NCBI GenBank assembly: GCA_904066235.2
Contig: CAJFCV020000004.1
Span: 11,656,001-11,720,000, forward strand
Source: Bursaphelenchus xylophilus
Taxonomy: Eukaryota > Nematoda > Chromadorea > Rhabditida > Aphelenchoididae
DNA: 64,000 nucleotides
Reading direction: 5' to 3'
This document shows positions 23,541 through 35,141 of the stretch, one piece after another (positions within the stretch are counted from its first letter, which is position 1; each line of letters opens with the position of its first letter). Under the pieces are notes generated by a model. It had not been told where the DNA came from. It saw only the letters and a list, made by a program, of their open reading frames with translations, and did no database searches. The position numbers and the translations under genes are program-made.

Positions 23541-23879
23541 CTAAGTGGTTGCCCGCAAATATGGCCCTCTTAAGAAACAGAAAAAGCTAGTTCGAATTTT
23601 GGCACGATATTTTTTTTTTAAACAGAGCGTTGCACTTCTAGCACTCCCGCTGTCATTCGATTCCGAAAAAAAGAGAATGTTGGGAATTTCCTTTTATTTT
23701 CCGAACACCATCGATATTTTCTCGTGTTCCCCTCCGAATTTAATATCATTAAACAAATTGTTTTTCATTCACCCACTTGCGCAACTTTTGTGGATGCCCC
23801 TTTCGATCACCTTTTGCGTAAACTTGTTTGTCACAGATATTTTGTCGGATTAATTGTTTTTTTACAGAAAACGAGGCAA
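23541..23879. other. Upstream region of Ly-6-like gene
   Basis: Unique AT-rich DNA ending in TTTTTTTACAG just before the start region. That acceptor 12 nt before the ATG suits trans-splicing of a spliced leader. Confidence 0.45.
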
Positions 23880-25871
23880 ATGAATGATTCAGCAATGGCG
23901 GGAATGTGGCTAACAATTATGGCTCTTTTAGCTCTTGTAAAATGTAAGTTAACATAATAAAGCTTTGCTTTTTTACTCTCTAGTTTCAATATTCAGATTT
24001 GAGCCTAAAATTGCCAAAAATACCTTAATGAAGTTGTGTTTTAGAGCTGGTCCTTGCTTTGGAAAGCCTTTTTTTTTGCGAAAAATGCACATGTTTAAGC
24101 AAGTAATCTGCTAAATTTTATCGACCTTTCACCCTATCTGATGGCACCACTTATTAGACATGCCACTCAGGCCTTTTAAAAATTTTTTTAATCTAGCCGG
24201 CCCGGTGGAAATCACGCCTGGCTTGCTTAAGCCTAGAGGTGGCAATCTTACCGGGCCTGAGCAAATTTGAAAAAGCCCCGCGCCGGCCCGATTGCCACTT
24301 CTTGTTAAGCCCGCTAAACTAAACTTTCTTTGGCCCGGCCCTAAAGCCATGTCTAACCCCATGTCAAAGACTCCCCACCAGGCCTACACAACGCAAGCTG
24401 AAATTTATAGGAACTATTTTCAGCACAATTTCAGCAAAAAGGGACCCAAAAATTTTAGAAAAATATGAACATCGCAACTCTGCCACTTGCCCTATCAATT
24501 TGCTTTTTTACACTTTCAATCAACTTCCTTGCCTTGCAGAAAAAAATAATATTTTTTGTTTCAGTCTCGGAAAGTGTGGTGTGTCATGATCAATGCATCG
24601 GCGTAATTGGCTGCAGTAAGATCGTGGATGTCTGCGAAGGGAAGTATTGCACGTTTTGTAAGTTTTCTTGGTTATTAAGCATCCGAAAAAATATTATAAT
24701 AGTATCGTAGGCTACATTTTTTATTTATCTCCGGAAGTCATAAAAAAGCGGGACCTCAAAAAAACAAAATTGTGAAAATTATCAATCTGTCGGGGAAAAT
24801 AATGTGGATTTGTGGTGCCTTGGTCTTAAGGTGAAGGCAAGATCCATGGTCATCGGTCAGGCCGGCCCAGAGCTTTCTTATCAATCTGTCGGGAAGGTAG
24901 TGGCGGGTCGTGGCGCCTTGAAATCGCAAATCATCGCTTTGCGACGGCTAGCCGCGGCTGTGGATTTGGTGAGCGACTGCACCCTTTTCTCGAGGAAGCT
25001 AAACATTTTGCCGCGACGACCCGCCACTATTTTCCTGACAGACTGATAATTGCGCTTTTGCCCGGCCCAATGGCCGTCAATAGTGATGGCAACTGGGCCG
25101 AGAAGAAACGACTCGATGTAGAATATTCCTTGACGTCTTTATCTTTCGTTCATATTGATTTTGTAACCATCGATGCTCAAGGAACTTGCTAATACAGTGG
25201 GGGACCTGATCCAGTGGCATAAAACGTACCATTTTGCATCCGGGAAGTATCAAAAATGTGGCCAAATGCTTCCCTCTCCAAGTAAAAAACATCGTTTTTC
25301 CTCACAAAAAGAGCTGGCGCGCTTTTGAAATCTGACTTTTTTCAATTGGAGAAGGTATTCTGCCACATTTTTTGATACTTCCTGGATGCAAAATGATCCG
25401 TTTTTTGCCACTGGATCAGGGATCCCACTGTATATTCAAATTTTTTAATTTTACAGTTCAGACTCCGCGTATTGTTTCCTGATATTTGGGTGTCCTGTAC
25501 TACTTTACGAACATAATCTTTCGAGTTTAGACCGCCATCGAGACTTACAGAAGAGTCCGGAACGGATTACGCTGAAACGGAGCTGCTCCGACACCCCCTT
25601 CTTCAGCTACGGGCCCGACAAACAGCAGTTCGGGGTGAGGAATCGATGCATCAAAACGTACGTGACTTTGCATTATTGTCTGAGGATTTTCATCAAAACA
25701 AAAAGGTCTTGTTTCAGTATCAGCGGCAACAACGAGTGGATGCTGCAGGTCTGTGATACGGCCGACTACTGTAACAGCGATTGTAACAGTAATCTGCGGC
25801 TTGCTTCCAGTGTCACACGGATCTCCGCCATGTCGATCGCTTTAGTCTTGCCAGCGCTGTTTTTGATGTAA
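23880..25871 (+). CDS. Ly-6/uPAR-like GPI-anchored surface protein
   Basis: Exons 23880-23943, 24565-24657, 25531-25657, 25718-25871 give 145 residues. The N-terminus is a signal peptide (GMWLTIMALLALV). The mature part is Cys-rich (VVCHDQCIGVIGC, CEGKYC, RSCSD, NRCIK) and ends with VCDTADYCNSDCN, close to the family's closing C-x-x-D-x-C-N. A hydrophobic C-terminus (MSIALVLPALFLM) with small residues before it fits a GPI signal. Known nematode relatives act in neuronal signalling (the ODR-2/HOT group), but I cannot assign this one. The exon 3 acceptor at 25530 was chosen because the nearer TTTTACAG at 25456 leads straight to a stop. Introns hold M1 and M2 elements. Confidence 0.75.
24779..25046. 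mobile_element. Two M1 copies in Ly-6-like gene intron 2
   Basis: A left-hand fragment (about 24783-24870) followed by a full copy 24881-25046. The full copy has unusual inner ends (AGTGGCGGGTCG and CGACCCGCCACT) that still complement each other. Confidence 0.82.
25195..25430. mobile_element. M2 MITE in Ly-6-like gene intron 2
   Basis: Ends CAGTGGGGGACCTGATCCAG and CTGGATCAGGGATCCCACTG, TA duplications at 25193-25194 and 25431-25432. Confidence 0.9.
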
Positions 25872-26816
25872 ATATTTTTGTCGGTTACTGCTTAAAATAA
25901 AGTTTTATATACTCAAGAGGAGTTGAGGATGGTAAGGAGACCGTATTTGAAGCTTGTCAAGAAAATTTAAGCTTTCATATTAAAAGCACAGCCGATGTAT
26001 TCGACAGAGTTCTCGGTAAAAAGTAGACTAGCAATGTAAGTGCTTTATCATCCAAGTGCAACGTTCCGTTTTTCTTAAAATTTTGCAAGTATGCCCGACA
26101 TGGACACCATATTGATTATATTGATTATTAAAAAACTTAGCTCGCGTTTTCCAACGACAGCCGAGATGTTCAACAATGTTCTCTTCTGACAGAATACACA
26201 GAAAGAAACAAAATTTAGGTCCTACCGGTGCCATTAATGATTTTATGTGATGACGTTACCCTCTATGGTAGAAATCGGCACAAAAATTTTCATGCCAAAA
26301 TCCGCAAAAAAGTGTTATAATACATTTTTTCTAACCTTCGGCTTATAAAATCTCCCACGCGCCTTGCAAGAAATCACTCTGAATTTGTGCCAAATCTCAT
26401 CAAAATCTGAGTGTCGCACGTCAAACTGAAATAAGCTAAAACACTCCGGTGAATGGATTGGCAATTTGCCGAAAAAAGACACAAAAAAAACGTTTTGTCG
26501 GGGAAGAAATGGGGAATTCTTAGGGCGAGAGAGCACGCTTTTGCGTGTTTTTTTCTCTTTTTCTCTGCGAAATCAAGACGAAATGTAAAAAACCGATAGC
26601 GAAGAGTCTAATCCGGTCACCTCCTGAGGTTGACGTGCGTCGCACTTGGAGCACTTCCTCTGTAAATGTTGCATAAATAATAAGCCGAAATTTTGATGTG
26701 CATTTTCAAAAAGACGCTCCAATATTACCACCGTTTATCATAGGGCATCCGAAAAATAAATATACAGTTTTATGATATCAATAGAATTTTTTGATGATCT
26801 TTTTTTTATAGCATAT
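25872..26816. repeat. Region between convergent genes, M4 remnant with nested T5
   Basis: Contains Ly-6-like gene 3' flank (AATAAA at about 25896), M4 pieces (about 26230-26416 and 26638-26670) split by T5 at 26417-26637, and AT-rich DNA down to the protease gene's stop. Confidence 0.55.
26417..26637. mobile_element. T5 MITE, 5-bp duplication TGTCG/CGTCG
   Basis: Termini CACGTCAAACTGAA and CTGAGGTTGACGTG. It is inserted in the M4 motif CTGAGCGTCGCACTTGG; the flanking pentamers differ by one base, the left one mutated relative to M4 copies. Confidence 0.85.
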
Positions 26817-29800
26817 TTATCTGAAGAAAGGTTGGTTGTTTCCAAATAACCAGCCGAAATTCCGCCCGAACCCTAGGCCATTGCCTCCGCCGAATCCGCC
26901 ACCTCGTCCGAACGGGTCACCGTAATCCCAGCCATTTCCAGCGAACGGGCCATTGCCGAAGGATCCGAACGGGCTTCCAAAGGGATTGTTGCCGCGTCCA
27001 CCGAACGGGTTATTGTTGCCAAACGGGGAACCGAACGGAGAGTTGCCGAATGGGGAGTTGCCAAAAGGCGAATTGCCGAATGGAGAGTTGCCGAAGGGGT
27101 TGTTGTTGCTGTTCCAGGGAGCAAATGGATCGAAGGGGCGATGACCGTGGCCTAAAATATAGATTAGAGGGATCAATGTAGCCAAGATGTCACAAAAATG
27201 AAATGGCTAAAAGCCTATTTCGAGGCTAAAAAGTTCGATTTTTTCCGTTCGGTTCTTGAAACGCGCCATAAAAAAACTTTAGTTGACCATGCAAAAGTTC
27301 AATCCGAATTTGGAAGAATTATGTGAAAAAGTGGTGTTAAATTGAAGCGCAGGACCATTACCAGTTTGTCGGGAAAATAATATGGATTTGTCGTTGGTCT
27401 GTCGGGAAAATAATGTGGATTTTTCGGAGCGAAATATATTGTTTTGTTGCAGTCGCACACCAAATCCCCAGCCCTGGCTACCCGTCGCAAAGCGATGATT
27501 AGAAATTCCAAAGCACAACTCGCGTCAAACTGTGGAGTCTGGCGACCGGAATAGACTCTTCGCTATCGGTTTTTTACACTTCGTCTTGAATTTGCAGAGA
27601 AGACAGAAACACGGGCAAAAACGTACTCTCTCGCCCCAAAAATTCCTCATTTCTTCCCCGACAAAACGTTTTTTTGGGGCTTTCTTTTGCCAAATTGGCA
27701 AACCATTCACGGGACTGTTTTAGCTTATCTCAGTTTGACGTGCAAGGGTCCCCATTATTTTCCCGACGGACTGATAATTGCGGATTTTTTGTCAGAAACT
27801 TAGCCGAAACTTACCGCGGCCTCCATTCTCGCCGCTTCCGCGATTTCCATTGCCTCTATTTCCACCATTCCCACTACCCCCTCCATTCCCGCTGCCTCCT
27901 CCATTCCCACTGTTCCCATTGCCGCCTTGATTGTGCGTCGCATTCTTCGACGGCGCGAACTGCAACGTCTTGTTTGCGACATTGTGCACAGTGCAGAACT
28001 GTCGCAAAAATGGGTCGCCCAAGATCCAAAATTCCAGTTCGGGATCGGCGCCAAACGCCAGGGTGCATACCCCTGAGCCATCTTGCAAGATTAGTTGGTC
28101 CGCCTCAACGCTGTAGACCTTTCCATTGATAGTGAAGTCGATGGAAAATTGGGCGTCGCAATCGATGATGTAATTGCCGCCGCCAATCGACTGAGCGTTA
28201 ATTTGCCGGAGAATCTTGCTGGCCGAGGATTGCGGCCCAATGATGATCGATGTGCCCGTGTCGACGATTGCCTGGAAAAAGGTAGTGATGACACCCTTGC
28301 TCTCAAAGAAATTTTAAAAATGATGTTTGAAAAGCGATTTTCTGGACTCTTTTTTATTATCAGTCTGTCGGGAAAATAATGAGCACCATGTCACATCCAA
28401 AACTGCATGGAAAATGAACTGTGTCGAGACAAGATGAACTTGATTTTTCACTCCAGCGATGCGATTGGCGCGGCGGCTTTTTGCTCATTATTTTCCCGAC
28501 GGGCTGATGTCAGTTTGTCGGGAAAATAATGTGGACTCGACCATCATAAATTTGCGACGGCTAGATGGTCTTTCATGCGCGACTGCGTCGAAGAGAGATA
28601 TTAGGTTGTCCCATAAATAATGTCCCTCTTCGAGAGGGGTCAAGTCAAAGGTCTATAAAAAACGTAAGCAACAACCAAATTTCGTAATATTCTAGCATTT
28701 TGTAGCCATGATTTCAAGCTTTTGTTTAATATGTCATCTGCCATATTTCGATGAAATTACAGTAATTTAGCCCCACTTCAAAATTTCGGAAAAAAGGACG
28801 ATTTGTGCCATCAACTTGTGGGAGCAAAAACAGGGTATGAAGGTTTTAGAAGTTACACCAAATATCAACGCCATGTTTGACCAGTGTGCTGTGAGTCCGG
28901 CCACGGTGAAACGAGCGTTTAAAAAAATTCGACCTAGCCACAGGAACCCCGAAGGAAAAACACATCATGCCAGCTTTGCGAATTTACCCTGAGGTCATTG
29001 GTCGACGGAAGTCATGGAATCTACGTCCGACGCCTTTCCGGCAATGTGGTGGTATCAAAATTATCGGTGGATAACAGTGCAATGTCGATAAATTAAAGAA
29101 AAAGCTCGACGAATTCTTCCCATATTATTGGACCAAGGCCCAGAATGAAGGCTTCGCTTTTTTGCTTTACCGAGCCTAAGATCCTGCTTTTCTGGATCGT
29201 ATCATAGCTTGTGACAAAATGAGAATCAACTACGACACCTAGGCAAGATTTTCTCAAAGGTGGTCATCCGGGGTACCACCACAGCACGTCCCAAAGTCTT
29301 AGTTCCTCTAAGACGGTGACGGTCAATTTTTGATGGCGCAACGTGGGATTCATGCATTACTGTTTCCTGGAACCGGGCCAAACTGTAAACACCACCTCCT
29401 ACTGTACCTGCATAGACAGCTTGTTGCACAATCGGCCTTCCACGGTACGCCACAGAAGTTCGAACATTTTTAACGGAAACGCGCAACCTCACCTTCTAAA
29501 AATTACCCTCCAGAAGCCGAATTAACCGAGATACGAAACTCTTCTTCGTCTGGTATATTCGCTGTAGATAGCCTATGCAGACTACCACCTGTCCAAGGAT
29601 CTACCACGTTTCATCCGTGGTAGAAAATTAATCAATTAAGACGCCCTTGAAAAGGCCTCCAAAAGTTTCATCGGCTCCAGATGCCGGGACTTTTAAACTA
29701 CTGGAATAAAAAAATGCTTGGCACGTTGTAATCAACGTGTTAAAGCATATGGTAATTATTTTGATTAATTAGATTGCTGTTATTACGGTAAATTTTGTCG

Positions 29801-31102
29801 CAGAAGTAAATTTTTCAAAGAGGGACATTATTTGTGGGACAACCTAATATTTTTCTCAAGGCAACATTATTTTCCCGACAGTCTGATATGACTCTTACTG
29901 ATGCCATTTGCAGATCTTACTTGTTGTTTCGTAATCCTAACATTCTGATACACCACCGCATCCAACGAAAACAGCCAATACGGCGTTCCCTGAATCAGCG
30001 CGGTCTCGCCCACGATCGGCTCACAGTGCTCGTTATCCAGCCCGCCGAACGTGATTAAGCCGCCCTCGTCGCAGTTGTGTGTGCACTTCTGCAGATAGAC
30101 GGTGAAGTAGGGCTCTTCGAACACGCCGCGCTCCACAGCCAGCTGAAAGATCGGGGTGGGGTCGTTTCCGTTGGCAAAGGATAATCCGAGGATGCCTTGA
30201 TCGGAGAACGTCATTCGGCGAGCCGCGCCGAACGTCACGTTCCCAACGGAGATGGCAGATGTTGGCTGTGTGGCATCGCCGAACTGAAAAAGCTTTCTTT
30301 ATATGTCTGTCGGGAAAATAATGAGCACTCTGTCGCAGCGAAAATCGCATCGCCGCCAAGAAAATGAATTGTGTCGCGGCAAAATTAAATTGCTTTTCAT
30401 TTCAGCAACTTTTTGGAGTGTTAAACGACAGAGTGTTCTTTATTTTACCGATAGACCGTTATATGGCACAAATTTATATTTTTTTCCTACTGCGTATGCG
30501 AGGCTCCCAGCTCGTGGTTTGCATAAATAACCGAGATTTCTTTATCGAAAAACGGCATAAATGTGACGCTTTTTTTGCGAATTTTGACATGAAAAAGTCA
30601 TTCGATTTGTATCTAACATTGTAAGAGTCTATCAGCCCTTTATTAAACCCCTCCCATAAAAAATTGGCGTTAAAAAGCTCTCTGAATTGCCGACTTACAC
30701 TAAAGACATCATCGTAATAATATCCAGTAGCTGATCCGGTTCCATATTGAATTTGAAAAGTCTGCGTTAGCTGCAAACTCGTCGTCGATGCTTGTGGATT
30801 GTAGACATCAACCCCAGACGCACAAGCGTGCACATCAACGCCACTACTCGAACATCCAAGCTCTGGGAGCCAGAAAATATCGGAACCGGTGTCAAAGACC
30901 ACTTCAAATGTTTGCGGTGGCGTTCCAACAGAGACAATTCCTAAAAATTCGAAATTATTAGACTACATTGTACTTAATCGTATGCCAAATTATGAAATGC
31001 AAATTCTGGTCGCCTTACCTCGATACTCCAGATTGTGCTGTGAGCTCAGTGTCTGGCCGTATGTCCGAGGAGCTGTCGTTGAACCAGTGGAGTCACGAAC
31101 AA
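26817..31102 (-). CDS. Pepsin-family (A1) aspartic protease with Gly/Asn and Pro-Phe-Gly-rich tail, 5' end not found
   Basis: Exons in transcript order: 31102-31019, 30940-30699, 30283-29921, 28271-27815, 27151-26817; at least 492 residues. First catalytic Asp in VVFDTGSD, flap Tyr in QIQYGTGSATG, second catalytic Asp in AIVDTGTS, and the usual end WILGDPFLRQFCTVHN. Upstream YGQTLSSQHNLEYRGIVSVG is the start of the mature enzyme; signal and propeptide exons should lie above 31102. After the protease fold comes a Gly/Asn/Ser stretch and then many PFGNS repeats to the stop, about 150 extra residues. Family role: acid endopeptidase, in worms often gut-lumenal or lysosomal. Introns are loaded with nested M1, T5 and mariner elements. 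Confidence 0.88.
27360..27775. mobile_element. M1 copies with nested T5 in protease intron 4
   Basis: Two M1 left ends (27362 and about 27399) share one right end (CCCGACGGACTGATAA). A T5 element sits inside at about 27521-27742 (CGCGTCAAACTG to CAGTTTGACGTG), flanks CAACT/CAAGG. Confidence 0.7.
28360..28507. mobile_element. M1 MITE (sub-type A) in protease intron 3
   Basis: Ends TCAGTCTGTCGGGAAAATAA and TTATTTTCCCGACGGGCTGA; directly abuts the next M1 at 28510. Confidence 0.87.
28510..29886. mobile_element. M1 (sub-type B) interrupted by mariner, protease intron 3
   Basis: Left part TCAGTTTGTCGGGAAAATAA to about 28601, right part from about 29845 to CCCGACAGTCTGA. The mariner lies between. 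Confidence 0.82.
28604..29844 (+). pseudogene. Degenerate mariner transposon with broken transposase
   Basis: Ends GGTTGTCCCATAAATAATGT and ACATTATTTGTGGGACAACC, TA duplications at 28602-28603 and 29845-29846, length 1,241 bp as in mariner. Pieces of transposase survive in different frames on the + strand: an N-terminal part (INLWEQKQGMKVLEV), the first catalytic Asp region (FLDRIIACDKMRINYD near 29190) and the motif LEPGQTVNTTSYC near 29368. Frameshifts and stops make it inactive. Confidence 0.88.
30302..30465. mobile_element. M1 MITE (sub-type A) in protease intron 2
   Basis: Left end ATGTCTGTCGGGAAAATAAT, right end ATTTTACCGATAGACCGTTA; interior typical (GAATTGTGTCGCGGCAAAAT). Confidence 0.8.
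30466..30698. other. Rest of protease intron 2
   Basis: AT-rich with a short M4-like piece (CGAGGCTCCCAGCTCG, TTTTTGCGAATTTTGACATG). Nothing else seen. Confidence 0.4.
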
Positions 31103-31324
31103 CTAAAAAGGAAATTTATGATAATTCATGATCAATGGATTCAAGAGGTCATCCAAAGTGAGAGAAGTCGGGCAGACAAAAAAAACAGTTCTTTAAACAC
31201 TGATTTTTGCTTTCTTTGTTAGTATGAAGTTGGAATCAAGCGCCTGCGCGATAATTTCCTATCAGGGGAAGTTCTACAAGTGCGACGCTCAAAATTTGGT
31301 TAAGCTTGGCACAAACTTTTTGAA

Positions 31325-32768
31325 ATATAAAGCGGGAGATAAAAGATTTTCTGAAAAATTTTTGAAATTTTTCTGTTTTTACTTTTTTTTTAAAAAAAAA
31401 GTAAATTTTGAAAAATTTCCGGAAATTTTCGATTTCGGAGAGTCAAAAAACATTCTTACTCCGAACGACAAATTTTTGGAAAGTTGGATCAAAAATGGCT
31501 CGCTAAAAGGTCGATCCGGAAAGTTGAAACAAAAATGGCTCGCCCATTTTGGCTGGTGAGTAGGATGCCGTTTTTACTCACCTGCGCGCCAATTTATTTT
31601 CTTCAAAACTATTTTTGCGAGCTGCGCCCGGGAATTCCAGATGTGTCAAATTTCTCTCTCCCGGAAGAAACGTTTTGATTTTTTTTGAAGTTGTGAATCT
31701 ATTTTCTCCACGAAGATGGGCTGAAAAGTGATCAAGTAAGTTAGCATTAGCAAGAGGAGATGTACTTTTTTCATTTGACACCAAAAATTTTCCTTTTATT
31801 TCAGAGAAAGGTACAAATTTTTTCCAATTCGTAAAGCTTCATGACCATGGATAATGTAAGTGCGCTTATCGCGTTTTTTGTTCCGTTATTGGAGTTAACA
31901 GTTCTAGGCTGGCGAGTTCTAGAGGACACCTCACTTTAGTTTTGTTATATACTCTATCTATCAAACGCCACCAAATTCGATTTCTAGGTGTCATGTACAA
32001 TATCGAAATCCGCTCAGATCTGCCGGATTTTTGCCACGAATGCGTTCTAAACTGAGGTAATAACGTAATAAGGCTCAAATAACGTTGTTACAATAACTTG
32101 AAGATAGTTTGCATAGGTTTTACTTTAGTATAACATACTTTTGGAAAGTTAGTACAGTATTTGAAATTTTTACGTTATGGGGTTTCATACATGGAGAATA
32201 TACATGAGAGTGGGGTCTCCTCTAAACGTTTCCCGACTTAGAATCTTGACGTCGTAGCAAAAAAGGAGATAATCTCACTTACATTATCCATGGTCATGAA
32301 GCTTTACGAATTGGAAAAATTTTGTACCTTTCTCTGAAATAAAATGGAAATTTTTGATGTCAAATGAAAAACGTACATCTCCTCTTGCCAATGCTAACTT
32401 ACTTGATCACTTTCCAGCCCATCTTCGTGGAGAACATACTTCACAACGTCGCACAAACGTAAAAATAATTTTTTCGGAAGAGAAAAACTTGACACATCAG
32501 GGAAAGACTTGGCATCAACCTTGCAACCTGCAGTGCGGGGCCAAAAAGAGGAATAAAGTAAAAACAAGCTCTGACTTTCGGCGACTACGAGCGGGGAGTA
32601 AGATCCGGTCCTACTCCCGACCTTGAAGTCGGAAAGCCAGAAACAAAATTGACTTTCTTTTGCATTTTCCTTGAAGTAAACTGAAAATTTACTTTTTTTT
32701 TAAAAAAAAAGTAAAAACAGAAAAATTTCAAAAATTTTTCAGAAAATCTTTTATCTCCCGCTTTATAT
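31325..32768. mobile_element. Foldback element P2
   Basis: Left arm 31325-31862, right arm 32276-32768. Arm tips (ATATAAAGCGGGAGATAAAA and its complement) and arm bases (CCATGGATAATGTAAGTG and complement) match well; mid-arm sequence has diverged. Inserted in an M4 copy whose left end (TACAAGTGCGACGCTC) is at 31275. Confidence 0.82.
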
Positions 32769-33205
32769 ATTAAAACACGATTTTTGAGTCACTGAATCAG
32801 CCGCCAATTAGGCGTGGACATAGGAAAAAATCGATTTTGAGTTTTTGATTTTAAAATGACTGTAGGCATCCTATAAACATAATGCTGAAATATTTTTGCC
32901 CAATTCCTTCGTTAACCTACTGTAATTTACAATTTAATGCTTTTAGAGTAATCGACCATTACAAGAAAACTACTGATTAGAAATGGCTGAAATTGGCAAT
33001 ACTTATGTTTTAGGCCATGCCCGTCATAATAGACATAGAATTTTGGCAGTCGGGTTACTGTAACATACCGTAATGTGGGTTCGGCCGCACAAATTCGGCC
33101 CTAAAAAAGTTATTTCTCAAACGCCGCAGCTGATTTTTACATATGTTAATCAGCGTAAAATTCTGCCCTATAAACATTAAAAAAAAGTGTAAAAAGCCAT
33201 GATCC

Positions 33206-33281
33206 GTTTTTCGTGGTATAGTGGATTTTGGCCAAATTTAGTAATCCAAGGGTCGCGAGTTCGATCCCCGTGGAAGCAAAA
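33206..33281 (+). ncRNA. tRNA-like sequence, P3 left arm
   Basis: A box GTGGTATAGTGG (33213-33224), identical to the form in many Asp/Glu tRNAs, and B box GAGTTCGATCC (33257-33267), 44 bp apart. The anticodon arm is not convincing. Confidence 0.55.
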
Positions 33282-34281
33282 TCCGTAATACCGCCCAGAA
33301 CCATAAAAAATCAATTGGGCTGAGTTGTATAGCATACACGGGAAGTATAAAAACTTTTATAAAAATTGATTTGCAATTTTGAAAGCATTTTTTGAAGATG
33401 ACATCAGAATTTTGTTTTTCGTGGATTACGGTGCAAATTTAGTTTAGGAATGTTGGTAAAAATTACTGTATAGAGGTTTTCAAGCCTTCTAAATTCAATG
33501 GGACAAATTTTTCGGGCCTAGGATTACTGTAACATGGAGAAAACAAATTTCGGCCGCTAAAAATCGGCCGTAAAAATGTTGTTTTCAAAAAAACGCCATT
33601 CATTCTACGATTTTTGGAATCAGCGTACAATTCCACACTATATCAACTCCAAACACAGTCATGTTGTCAAATACTTTTTTCTCTGTGGTGAATTATTTTC
33701 ATATTTGAAAATTGTAAATAAAACTGCATTAGCAATGGAATTAAACAAAAATATTTTGAAGCTATATTTTATTAGTGGTTGTACATACTTCTAGCCTAGA
33801 AACTCATGATTTTATTTTTCGATTTCCGCGGATGACTTCACTCACCTCAAAATTTGTGATTTTACGGCAAAAAAATTCTGTAAAATTCAAACGGTCAACT
33901 AAGGTACAGTATGTAATGATTCTAGAGCCAAATTTCACGCTGATTCCAAAAATCGCAGAATGAATGGCGTTTTTTTGAAAACAACATTTTTACGGCCGAT
34001 TTTTAGCGGCCGAAATTTGTTTTCTCCATGTTACAGTAATCCTAGGCCCGAAAAATTTGTCCCATTGAATTTAGAAGGCTTGAAAACCTTTATACAGTAA
34101 TTTTTACCAACATTCCTAAACTAAATTTGCACCGTAATCCACGAAAAACAAAATTCTGATGTCATCTTCAAAAAATGCTTTCAAAATTGCAAATCAATTT
34201 TTATAAAGGTTTTTATGCTTCCCGTGTATGCTATACAACTCAGCCCAATTGATTTTTTATGGTTCTGGGCGGTATTACGGA

Positions 34282-34357
34282 TTTTGCTTCCACGGGGATC
34301 GAACTCGCGACCCTTGGATTACTAAATTTGGCCAAAATCCACTATACCACGAAAAAC
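34282..34357 (-). ncRNA. tRNA-like sequence, P3 right arm
   Basis: Mirror copy: B box complement at 34296-34306, A box complement at 34339-34350. Confidence 0.55.
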
Positions 34358-34781
34358 GGATCATGGTTTTTTACACTTTTTTTTAATGTTTCTAGGGCAG
34401 AATTTTACGCTGATTAACATATGTAAAAATCAGCTGCGGGTTTTCAGAAACAAATTTTTTATGGCCGATTTTGTGCGGCCGTACCTATATTGCGGTATGT
34501 TACAGTAACCCGACTGCCAAAATTCTATGTCTATTATGACGGGCATGGCCTAAAACATAAGTATTGCCAATTTCAGCCATTTCTAATCAGTAGTTTTCTT
34601 GTAATGGTCGATTACTCTAAAAGCATTAAATTGTAAATTACAGTAGGTTAACGAAGGAATTGGGCAAAAATATTTCAGCATTATGTTTATAGGATGCCTA
34701 CAGTCATTTTAAAATCAAAAACTCAAAATCGATTTTTTCCTATGTCCATGGCTGATCCAGTGACTCAGAAATCGTGTTTTA

Positions 34782-35138
34782 AGTGTCTTCGAGGCTCCCA
34801 ACTTGCGCTTCGCAGAATTTGTAGTTTCAAAATTGAAAAAAATACGACGTTTTTTGCGAATTTTAGTAAAAAAAGTTTAGTAAGAAAGCAAATTTCAACC
34901 GTAGAGGATAATGTTTCTCCAAAAAAAATATATTTTTTCAGCATGAAACTGGAAACAATATGGCCTAAAAATGAATTTTGCTCTAATCGCTCTCCGCATT
35001 TCGCATATTCTCCTGGCCGAAAAGATTGTCCAATATCTCTGGCGCCCCTTCAAAACGCGAGCTAAAGTTTTCCAGAAGCTGAAATGTGGCCTATGTCCGA
35101 AGTGTGCGCAAAATTCAAAGAAAATCCGAGGGTGACAC
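34782..35138. mobile_element. M4 copy interrupted on its left by P3 and on its right by another M4
   Basis: M4 body blocks (GGCTCCCAACTTGCGCTTCG, AAGTTTAGTAAG, CTCTCCGCATTTCGC) with the right-end motif AAAATCCGAGGGTGACAC; continues at 35594 (GTTACCTTCCCTTG). Confidence 0.65.
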
Positions 35139-35141
35139 TTA

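Larger units (their letters stand above)
32771..34781. mobile_element. Foldback element P3 (2 kb) flanked by TTAA
   Basis: Arms of about 870 bp (32771-33640 and 33915-34781), nearly identical, about 275-bp loop. Outer tips TTAAAACACGAT and ATCGTGTTTTAA. Each arm carries a tRNA-like segment. No protein-coding evidence. Confidence 0.88.

Noticed and set aside
26953..27144. Pro/Leu-rich + strand frame
   Set aside because: Antisense of the PFGNS repeats.
27800..28081. Met-rich alternative frame on the - strand
   Set aside because: Shadow of the Gly/Asn-rich tail exon of the protease.
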